Source: Clostridia bacterium (GTDB taxonomy: Bacteria; Bacillota; Clostridia; Christensenellales; Aristaeellaceae). Taken from it: a stretch of 20,856 bases of DNA. The stretch spans positions 1 through 20,856 of the forward strand of contig CAAGII010000105.1 in NCBI GenBank assembly GCA_900769875.1, given 5' to 3'. The translations under genes and the position numbers were made by a program. The notes under the pieces are model-generated. The model worked only from the letters and a program-made list of their open reading frames with translations. It was not told the origin of the DNA and did not search any database. Of this stretch, positions 7,362 through 14,088 are shown piece after piece (the first letter of the stretch is position 1; each line of letters begins with the position of its first letter).

Positions 7362-8888
7362 ATGCAGGGGGTATCCCGCAAACAGAAGAAAAGCGCTCCG
7401 CGCGCCCGCTGGGCGGCGCTTCTGGCCGCGGTGGCTGTGCTCTGCGCCGGCGTGGGCGTGTATGCCTGGCAGGCAACGCACGCGCCTGAGAAGGAGCTTG
7501 AATCGCCTGACCGCTATGGCGAGGTGCTGAACTACGCGACGGAGGATGTGCGCGGAATCGCCATCACGCTGCGCAGCGGCGAGCGCTGGGGCGTTCAGTG
7601 GAACGGCGAGCGGTATGTGATGGCGGACGATGACGGCTTCCCGATGGACGAGAGCATGCTGTCACTGCTCCTAAACGCCGCAAGCATCATCAGCTACAGC
7701 GATGTACTGACGCAGGAACGGAGCGATTACGACCAGCGGCTTGCGGAGTTCGGGCTGGATGTTCCGCGCGCTGTGGTTTGCATCACCTACGCCGACGGGC
7801 GGGAGGCGACGCTGCATGTGGGCGACAAAACCCGCGAGAGCGGGAGCAGCTACCACTACATGACCGTGGAGGGCGACGACCGCCTCTTCGCGCTGGATCA
7901 AAGCACGGCGGAGGCGCTGACCCTTGAGCGCAGGCTGATGCACGCGGTAGAGCAGCCGGTGCTGCACAAGGCGCGCATGGACGAGATTACGCTCATCACC
8001 CCGCAGGGGACGCTGCAATGGAGGCTGGAGGGCAGCATCAAGGACGCCGACGCGGCGGATCGCTGGCTGCTGGTCAGCCCTTACCGCTACCCGGCGGACG
8101 GCGCGGCGCTCGAGAATCTGCGCACAACGCTTGAGAACCTGCGCCTTGGCGCGTATGTGGACGAGGCGACGCCGGAAAATATCGCGCGCTACGGGCTGGA
8201 TACGCCCCGCCTGACGGTGCGGGTGCACATGCAGGCAGGCTCGATCGGCGTGGTGGGCGAAAGCGGCGTGTATGATGTGCAGAACTGGGAGGAAGGCAGC
8301 TTCACGCTGCATGTGGGCAATCCCTGCAGCGAGGTGACCGATTATGTGCAGGTGGGCGACAGCATCTATCTGGAGAACCACTTCACCATGGGGACGCTGA
8401 TGGACATGAAGGCTGTTTCCACGCTGACGGCCTATCCTGTGCTGACCTCGCTGAGCAACCTTGCGTCGCTGACCGTGCAAACGGCGGAGGGGGAAACGGT
8501 CTATCGGTTGAGCCGCACGGTCATGACGGATGACGAGGGCGAAATGCTTCCCGATGAGGATGGAGCCGCCATTGCGCAGACCATCGTTACGCGCAACGGG
8601 GAGCCGGTTGGCTTTGATGCGTTTGAAGCGAGCTACCAGCGGCTGATGATGGCGACCGTCAGCGGCGAGCTGCCCGAGGGCTGGACGCAGCAGGAGGAGG
8701 CGCATACCCTGTACACCTTTTTGACGGTGACAGGCGTCACGCACACCATTGCGCTGACAGGGTTTGACGCGCTGCATGACGCGGTGGTGGTAGACGGCTG
8801 CGCGAGGTTCTACATCATCCGGGGCGGGCTGGACTTTGGCATGGAGGACGCGGCGATGAGCGACGCTGAAACGGAGGGACGCATGTGA
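7362..8888 (+). CDS. Membrane-anchored DUF4340-type protein with two internal repeats
   Basis: Function unknown. The 508-residue protein begins with a basic segment and one membrane helix (about residues 17-36), after which everything is predicted to lie outside the cell. Two similar units follow. The first has EFGLDVPR at 129-136 and ATLHVGDK at 149-156; the second has RYGLDTPR at 276-283 and TLHVGNP at 315-321. This FGLD...P...LHVG pattern is typical of DUF4340. In many bacteria DUF4340 proteins accompany GldG-like ABC-2 transporter genes; here no ABC gene is present and the neighbours are an asparaginase 15 nt upstream and a MATE gene overlapping by 4 nt downstream. A GGGGAGGGGAG site precedes the ATG. 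The C-terminal tail is acidic. Family call is fairly sure, role is not. Confidence 0.75.
   Translation: MQGVSRKQKKSAPRARWAALLAAVAVLCAGVGVYAWQATHAPEKELESPDRYGEVLNYATEDVRGIAITLRSGERWGVQWNGERYVMADDDGFPMDESMLSLLLNAASIISYSDVLTQERSDYDQRLAEFGLDVPRAVVCITYADGREATLHVGDKTRESGSSYHYMTVEGDDRLFALDQSTAEALTLERRLMHAVEQPVLHKARMDEITLITPQGTLQWRLEGSIKDADAADRWLLVSPYRYPADGAALENLRTTLENLRLGAYVDEATPENIARYGLDTPRLTVRVHMQAGSIGVVGESGVYDVQNWEEGSFTLHVGNPCSEVTDYVQVGDSIYLENHFTMGTLMDMKAVSTLTAYPVLTSLSNLASLTVQTAEGETVYRLSRTVMTDDEGEMLPDEDGAAIAQTIVTRNGEPVGFDAFEASYQRLMMATVSGELPEGWTQQEEAHTLYTFLTVTGVTHTIALTGFDALHDAVVVDGCARFYIIRGGLDFGMEDAAMSDAETEGRM
8873..8878 (+). promoter_or_regulatory. Ribosome site that favours a GTG start for the first MATE gene
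   Basis: GGAGGG lies 6 nt before the GTG at 8885 but 21 nt before the ATG at 8900. The spacing favours the GTG, although MATE proteins often begin with MTEG, which is what the ATG would give. Confidence 0.55.
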
Positions 8889-10231
8889 CGGCTGTGCGCA
8901 TGACGGAGGGAAGCATCGCGGGCCACCTGTGGCGCTACGCGCTTCCGCTGGTTTTGACCAATCTGTTTCAGCTGACCTACAACGCGGTGGACAGCGCGAT
9001 CGTCGGGCGCATGATCAGCGCGGACGCGCTGGCGGCGGTGAGCGCGTCAAGCCCGGTGATGAATCTGCTGGTGCTGGCCATTTCGGGACTGTGCGTGGGC
9101 ACGGGCGTGATGATCAGCGAAGCCTTTGGCGCGGGCGATGAAAAGGGCGTGCGCCGCGCGCTCGGCACGATGCTGCTGTGTGGCGTGGGGGTCTCGGTGC
9201 TGGTCGCGCTTGGCGGCATTGCCCTGATGCGTCCGCTGCTGCGCCTGCTTGCCGTGCCCGCGTCGATCGCGGAGCAGACCGGACGCTACCTGAGCGTCGC
9301 GCTGACGGGCGTGCCGGTCGTGTGCTGCTACAACGCGCTGGCCTCCGCGGCCAAGAGCGTGGGCGACGCGCGAACACCGCTGCGCGTGCTGATCTGCTCA
9401 AGCGTGATGAACGCGGCGCTGGATGTGCTGGCGGTGGCGTGGCTGCGGCTTGGCGTGGTCTCCACCGCGATGACCACCGTGCTGTCGCAGCTTTTCTCGG
9501 TTGTGCTGCTCAGGGTGCTGATCTGGCGCAGGCTCCCCGTGCTGCGCATGGAGCGCGGGGACTGGCGGCTCGACCGCGCCATGCTCGGGCGCATGCTTTC
9601 CTATGGCGGCACGGCGGCGCTTCAGCAGGCGTGCCAGCCCATCGGCAAGCTGATGATCCAGCGCGCGGTGAATACCCTCGGTGTGGAGGCGATGGCCTGC
9701 TTTGGCGCGGTCGGCCGTGTGGACGATTACGCCTGCCTGCCCGCGCAGTCCATTGCGGCGGCAAGCACGACCTTCCTTGCGCAGAACCGGGGCGCGCATC
9801 AATACGGGCGGCTGCGCAGCGGCTTTGTCACGGCCATGCTGATGGAGCTGTCGTGGTGGCCGGTCATCGGGCTTGTGACGCTGCTGTTCCGCGTGCCGAT
9901 CATGCGCGTGTTCATCGCGCAGGGCGACGCCGCGTCCATCACGGAGGGCTGCGCGTATCTTGCGTGGATGGCGCTGTTCTACCTGCTGCCCTGCATGACC
10001 AACGGCTGCCAGGGCTTCTTCCGGGGCATGGGGCGCATGCGCGTGACGCTTATGGGCACGCTCATTCAAATCACACTGCGCGTGGTGTTTGTGTATGTGC
10101 TGGTGCCCACGATGGGGCTGTCGGGTGTGGCGATTGCCTCCGCGATCGGCTGGGTGTGCATGCTGGCGGCGGAAGCGCCGCTGATTGTCCGCGCGCTGCG
10201 CGATATGAAGTCTGCGGGCGTGCGATCATAG
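8885..10231 (+). CDS. MATE family efflux transporter (first copy)
   Basis: Twelve-helix transporter of the MATE family, expected to export an organic compound in exchange for Na+ or H+. The 448-residue length is typical. The start of the protein (MTEGSIAGHLWRYALPLVL then FQLTYNAVDSAIVGR) and PLLRLLAVP are characteristic of DinF/NorM-like members, and the two halves each carry the expected hydrophobic helices. The likely GTG start at 8885 overlaps the end of the DUF4340-type gene by 4 nt (the reading frames share GTGA), so translation is probably coupled. An ATG at 8900 is the alternative start. There is no terminator before the next MATE gene, which however has its own promoter. The substrate cannot be told from sequence. 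Confidence 0.93.
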   Translation: MTAVRMTEGSIAGHLWRYALPLVLTNLFQLTYNAVDSAIVGRMISADALAAVSASSPVMNLLVLAISGLCVGTGVMISEAFGAGDEKGVRRALGTMLLCGVGVSVLVALGGIALMRPLLRLLAVPASIAEQTGRYLSVALTGVPVVCCYNALASAAKSVGDARTPLRVLICSSVMNAALDVLAVAWLRLGVVSTAMTTVLSQLFSVVLLRVLIWRRLPVLRMERGDWRLDRAMLGRMLSYGGTAALQQACQPIGKLMIQRAVNTLGVEAMACFGAVGRVDDYACLPAQSIAAASTTFLAQNRGAHQYGRLRSGFVTAMLMELSWWPVIGLVTLLFRVPIMRVFIAQGDAASITEGCAYLAWMALFYLLPCMTNGCQGFFRGMGRMRVTLMGTLIQITLRVVFVYVLVPTMGLSGVAIASAIGWVCMLAAEAPLIVRALRDMKSAGVRS

Positions 10232-10260
10232 GTTTCTCCGGGTTTTCCATAGAATCCGCC

Positions 10261-10290
10261 TTGACCTTGCCTGCCTGCGCGTGCTAAGAT
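10261..10290 (+). promoter_or_regulatory. Promoter of the second MATE gene
   Basis: TTGACC at 10261-10266, an 18-nt spacer and TAAGAT at 10285-10290. The start of transcription would be near 10297, making a GTG at 10300 almost leaderless and favouring the ATG at 10315, which has GAGG about 9 nt upstream. Confidence 0.6.
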
Positions 10291-10314
10291 GGCGTAGAAG
10301 TGAGGAACAAACCG

Positions 10315-11760
10315 ATGCGATTATTCAAAAGATACTTTGACGTGCGATCCATGCTGCCCCGCGCGATGGCCGCGCAGGCGGAGCAGCTGCCCTCCGGCCG
10401 GTCGATGGTCAGCGAATACATTCGCATCGCTGTGCCATCGGTGTTGGAAATGGTGCTGATTTCCCTCATCAACATGATGGACACCGTGATGGTCAGCGGC
10501 CTTGGCACGGACGCCGTGGCCGCGGTCGGTCTGGTGGGTCAGCCGCGCATGATTATGCTGTGCATGTTCTTCGCGCTCAACATGGGCATCACGGCGGTGA
10601 TCGCGAGGCGCAAGGGCGAGAATCGCGCGGACGAGGCGAACGCCACGGTGCGCACCGCCATTGTGATGATCCTGTGCATATCGGCGGTGCTGATGGCTGT
10701 CCTGCTCCCGCTGGCACAGCCGCTGATGCGCTTCGCGGGCGCGGAGGAAGGGCGCACGCTGCGCGAGGCTACCGATTACTTCGTCATTCAGGGGCTTGCG
10801 CTGCCGTTTCAGGCGCTGTCGATGGGGCTTTGCGCCGCGCAGCGCGGCAGCGGCAATACCCGCCTAACCATGAAGGTGAACATTACCTCCAATCTGGTCA
10901 ACATCCTGTTCAACTATCTGCTCATCAACGGCGTCGGCCCCTTTCCGATGCTCGGCGTGCGCGGCGCGGCGATTGCCACCGCCATCGGCATGGTGGTGGG
11001 TTTCATGCTGTCGCTGGCGGCGATGTTCGGCGGCAAGGAAAATTTCCTGCACCTGTCCCTCCACACGCGCTGGACGATGAGCGGGAATGCGTTCCGCTCG
11101 CTCCTCAAGGTCGCGTCCTCCGCCATGGTGGAGCAGCTGGCGATGCGCGTGGGCTTCTTCTCCTATGCCAAGATTGTGGCCGGGCTTGGCACGGATGCCT
11201 TCGCGGCCCATCAGATCGCCTGCCAGTTCATGAACCTGTCCTTCTCCTTCGCGGATGGACTGGGCATTGCCGGTACGTCGTTGGTTGGACAGATGCTCGG
11301 CAGAAAGCGCCCTGACCTCGCGCATATCTACGGCACCCTCGCGCAGCGCTTTTCGCTGCTGATTGCCATCGGCCTTGCCACGGCGTGCATTGTGCTGCGA
11401 GGGCCGATGGTGGGCATGTTTATCGCAGAGGGCGCGTCTGGCGACGTCCGGGCGATGGCGGAAACGGTCATGGTGATCCTCGGCATCATTCAACCGCTGC
11501 AAATGATCTCCGTTGTGGTGTCGGGCGCGCTGCGCGGCGCGGGAGACGTGCGCTATACCGCGCGTGTCAGCCTCCTGACCATCGCCATCATCCGCCCCTG
11601 CATGGCGTTTGTAGGCGTGTATGTGGGCATGGCGGCGCTCCACAGTACGCCCTCCGCGCTGGCGCTGGCCTGGTGCGCCACGCTGTGCGACATGCTGGTG
11701 CGCGTGACGCTGTATGTGCGCCGCTACCACAATGGCGCGTGGCATCATATCCGTGTCTGA
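10315..11760 (+). CDS. MATE family efflux transporter (second copy)
   Basis: A second MATE transporter of 481 residues. After a hydrophilic N-terminal extension of about 35 residues, longer than in the first copy, the first helix region reads AVPSVLEMVLISLINMMDT followed by VMVSGLGTDAVAAVGLVGQP, which is a MATE hallmark. The middle contains the PFQALSMGLCAAQRGSGNTR segment typical of the first half, and the second half repeats it as ISVVVSGALRGAGDVRYT. It stands 83 nt after the first MATE gene with a promoter in the gap and a strong terminator behind it, so it can be expressed alone. The two copies differ clearly in sequence and are not a recent duplication by eye. Substrate unknown. Confidence 0.93.
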   Translation: MRLFKRYFDVRSMLPRAMAAQAEQLPSGRSMVSEYIRIAVPSVLEMVLISLINMMDTVMVSGLGTDAVAAVGLVGQPRMIMLCMFFALNMGITAVIARRKGENRADEANATVRTAIVMILCISAVLMAVLLPLAQPLMRFAGAEEGRTLREATDYFVIQGLALPFQALSMGLCAAQRGSGNTRLTMKVNITSNLVNILFNYLLINGVGPFPMLGVRGAAIATAIGMVVGFMLSLAAMFGGKENFLHLSLHTRWTMSGNAFRSLLKVASSAMVEQLAMRVGFFSYAKIVAGLGTDAFAAHQIACQFMNLSFSFADGLGIAGTSLVGQMLGRKRPDLAHIYGTLAQRFSLLIAIGLATACIVLRGPMVGMFIAEGASGDVRAMAETVMVILGIIQPLQMISVVVSGALRGAGDVRYTARVSLLTIAIIRPCMAFVGVYVGMAALHSTPSALALAWCATLCDMLVRVTLYVRRYHNGAWHHIRV

Positions 11761-11776
11761 GATGCTTCGCTTTCAC

Positions 11777-11812
11777 AGGCTCCATGCAAAGACGGTTTTG
11801 CATGGGGCTTTT
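11777..11812 (+). terminator. Intrinsic terminator after the second MATE gene
   Basis: CCATGCAAA at 11782-11790 and TTTGCATGG at 11797-11805 form a perfect 9-bp stem with a 6-nt loop, which can be extended outward to about 14 bp with wobble pairs. A short T tract (CTTTTG) follows. It isolates the MATE genes from the sensor operon. Confidence 0.75.
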
Positions 11813-11854
11813 GTGCGCATGAAAGGAAAATGTGGGGAAAAATATCGCGGGGAC

Positions 11855-11883
11855 TTGCAAAATTCCGCTGCACAGGATAGAAT
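11855..11883 (+). promoter_or_regulatory. Promoter of the lipoprotein-kinase operon
   Basis: TTGCAA at 11855-11860, a 17-nt spacer and TAGAAT at 11878-11883. Transcription should begin near 11890, leaving a leader of about 275 nt before the lipoprotein start codon. No other convincing promoter is seen between here and 12164. Confidence 0.65.
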
Positions 11884-11889
11884 AAAATG

Positions 11890-12163
11890 TATTCTGCTAT
11901 CATTTGGCAGTTGGGGAACGCGGAAACCGGAAGCCGGTGGACTGAACGGTCTGAACACGGAAGGGTGGGCTCATGCTCCGCTTGCGTGAAACGCCGTTTG
12001 CGTGCTTCTGTGCGGCATTTGCTGCAGAGCCATGGATGCCAAGTTTCGCCCTGCCACCATACCACGTCCTGCATGAGGCTGGAGAGGACGCCGCTGCAAA
12101 GGAATGCCGCGGCATGCAACTGCCGCACAGCCTCCGGATCAACAGAGGAAAAGGAGAAATTGC
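11890..12163 (+). promoter_or_regulatory. Long 5' leader of the sensor operon, possibly structured, unidentified
   Basis: The leader is rich in short inverted repeats: CCGG-AAG-CCGG near 11926-11937, GAC/GTC pairs just after it, GGCAT/ATGCC around 12016-12040, and GCGGCA/TGCCGC at 12109-12126, which overlaps the palindrome ATGCCGCGGCAT at 12104-12115. The last hairpin lies about 25 nt before the ribosome site. I compared it by eye with cobalamin, c-di-GMP, glycine, THF, ZTP and T-box consensus cores and found none. An open frame of 64 codons (11973-12167) overlaps the lipoprotein start by ATGA but does not look like a protein. Role in control is inferred from length and position only. Confidence 0.35.
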
Positions 12164-14056
12164 ATGAAAACAAGGAAATGGATCGCTCTGATGCTTGCTG
12201 TCCTGATGGCGGCGGTGATGCTCACCGGCTGCGCGGGTCAGAAAAAGAATGAGAAAACGGACAAGCGCATCTCTATCAGCATGTACCTGTGGGACAGGTC
12301 GATGCTCAAGGAGCTGACCCCGTGGCTGGAGGCGAAGTTCCCCGAGATCGACTTCACCTTTGTTCAGAGCTTCAATACCATGGAGTATTACAAGGATCTG
12401 CTGGCACGCGGCGAGGAGATCCCGGATATCATCACCTGCCGCCGCTTTTCGCTCAACGACGCGGCGCCTCTGTCCGGGCATCTGATGGATCTGAGCCAGA
12501 CCGAGGTGGCGGGCACCTTCTACTCCAGCTACCTTGAGGTCAACCGTGAAACCGGCGGCGCCATCCGCTGGCTGCCCATGTGCGCCGAGGTGGACTGCAT
12601 CGTGGCCAACAAAGATCTGTTCGACCAGTACGGCATCGCGCTGCCTACCAACTATTCGGAGTTTGTGGCGGCGATCGACGCCTTTGAGGCGCATGGCATC
12701 AAGGGCTTCCAGACCGACTGGATCTATGACTATACCTGCCTTGAAACCATGCAGGGCTGCGCGATTCCCGAACTGATGAGCCTGGAGGGAACCCAGTGGC
12801 GCATGGCGTATGAGAGCGAAACGCCGGAGCATCCGGTCGGTTTGGACGACAAGGTCTGGCCCAGGGTCTTTGAGAAGTATGAGCAGTTCCTCAAGGACGT
12901 CCGCATCCAGCCTGGCGACGAAAAGCTGCCGTTCTCTGTGACGATGGTGCCCTATTACCAGGGCAAGACGGCCATGATACGCAACACGGCGGCGCTGGCG
13001 GATGACATCACGAAAGAGAAGGGCTTCAACAGTGTGATCCTGCCCTATTTCGGGGAGACCGAGCAGGATAACTGGCTGCTGACCTATCCCATGTGCCAGC
13101 TGGCGGTATCCCACACGGTGGAGCAGGATGAGGCCAAGCGGAAGGCCGTGATGGAAATCCTGATGGCCATTTTCAGCACTGAGGGCCAGAAGCATGTCGC
13201 CGCAGGCACCTCCGTGCTGTCCTACAACAAGGAAGTGAAGATTGCCCCGACTCCCTCGCTGGAGTATGTGCAGGACTGCATCAAGAGGAACCACCTGTAC
13301 ATGCGCCTTGCCTCGACCGAGGTATTCGGCATTTCTCAGGATGTCGGTCACAGGATGATGGTGGGCGAGTATGACGCCAAGGCGGCGTATGACGCCTTCA
13401 ACGAGCGGATCGTTCACTATGCCGATCCGGATGCGGCGGAAGTCATGTTTGTGCAGCAAACCGCGTATTCCAACGATTTCACCGAGCATGGCAGCGCCGC
13501 GGCTTCCTCTATGATGAACACGCTGTGCGCCGCGTTTGATGACGAGATCGCCATCGCTTATTCGCCCGTGGCGAGTACCTCCATCTATAAGGGCGATTAC
13601 ACCCTGCAGCAGGCCAAGTGGATTCTCACCGCCCGCAACCAGATCTTTCGCGGCGAGTATACCGGCGAGGAGGTCTGGCGGTTCATGGACTGGCTGGTGA
13701 ATGTGAAGGAGGATGGCTCCAATCCCATCCAACACCGCAACCTGATGCCCGTGACCAGCGGCCTGGAGTACACGGTGACCGAGTACGAGCGCGGCAAGTT
13801 CCGCCTTGAAAACGTGACCGTGGGCGGAAAACCGCTGGACAGGAGCGCCAACTACAACGTGCTGCTGGTGGGCGCTGACGTGTTCCTGGAGCATGAAAAC
13901 TTCTGCAACTGTCCCATGCCTGCGGATCTGAAGCAGAAGCGGCAGGCCTATCTGGTGAGCGATTTCTCCAGTCAGGACTGCATGCAGGAGGCGCTGACCA
14001 AGACGCAGCAGTTCCTTGCGCCGACGGAGTATGTGACGATTCTTCAGGGTAAGTAA
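12164..14056 (+). CDS. Lipoprotein: extracellular solute-binding domain fused to a 5'-nucleotidase C-terminal-like domain
   Basis: Predicted surface sensor or binding protein. The 630-residue protein starts with a lipoprotein signal peptide: KTRK, a hydrophobic core and the lipobox LTGC with Cys23. Residues 36-415 look like a family 1 (sugar-type) solute-binding protein, for example TFVQSFNTMEYYKDLLARGE, PDII and WLPMCAEVDCIVANKDLFDQ. From about 430 to 600 the sequence follows the 5'-nucleotidase C-terminal domain: DDEIAIAYSPV, KGDYTLQQA, GEYTGEEVWRFMDW, VTSGLEYTV and VTVGGKPLD. The metallophosphatase catalytic domain is absent, and the usual NGGxR-type loop appears replaced (YSPVAST), so nucleotidase activity is unlikely. 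AAAGGAG lies 7 nt before the ATG. A hybrid kinase follows after 32 nt and no ABC permease is nearby, so sensing rather than uptake is inferred. Confidence 0.8.
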   Translation: MKTRKWIALMLAVLMAAVMLTGCAGQKKNEKTDKRISISMYLWDRSMLKELTPWLEAKFPEIDFTFVQSFNTMEYYKDLLARGEEIPDIITCRRFSLNDAAPLSGHLMDLSQTEVAGTFYSSYLEVNRETGGAIRWLPMCAEVDCIVANKDLFDQYGIALPTNYSEFVAAIDAFEAHGIKGFQTDWIYDYTCLETMQGCAIPELMSLEGTQWRMAYESETPEHPVGLDDKVWPRVFEKYEQFLKDVRIQPGDEKLPFSVTMVPYYQGKTAMIRNTAALADDITKEKGFNSVILPYFGETEQDNWLLTYPMCQLAVSHTVEQDEAKRKAVMEILMAIFSTEGQKHVAAGTSVLSYNKEVKIAPTPSLEYVQDCIKRNHLYMRLASTEVFGISQDVGHRMMVGEYDAKAAYDAFNERIVHYADPDAAEVMFVQQTAYSNDFTEHGSAAASSMMNTLCAAFDDEIAIAYSPVASTSIYKGDYTLQQAKWILTARNQIFRGEYTGEEVWRFMDWLVNVKEDGSNPIQHRNLMPVTSGLEYTVTEYERGKFRLENVTVGGKPLDRSANYNVLLVGADVFLEHENFCNCPMPADLKQKRQAYLVSDFSSQDCMQEALTKTQQFLAPTEYVTILQGK

Positions 14057-14088
14057 TTGCGAAATCAGGTCGAAGGGAGGGCAGCGCC

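Noticed and set aside
11924..11995. Possible cobalamin riboswitch or T-box in the sensor leader (GGGGAACGC, GGAAGCCGGTGG, AAGGGTGGGCTC)
   Set aside because: The cobalamin core GCCACTG and the T-box sequence GGGTGGNACCGCG are both missing; the resemblance is limited to short G-rich pieces.
12584..14056. Lipoprotein as an active 5'-nucleotidase
   Set aside because: No metallophosphatase motifs (such as a DxH or GNHD/E signature) are visible; only the C-terminal domain is present.
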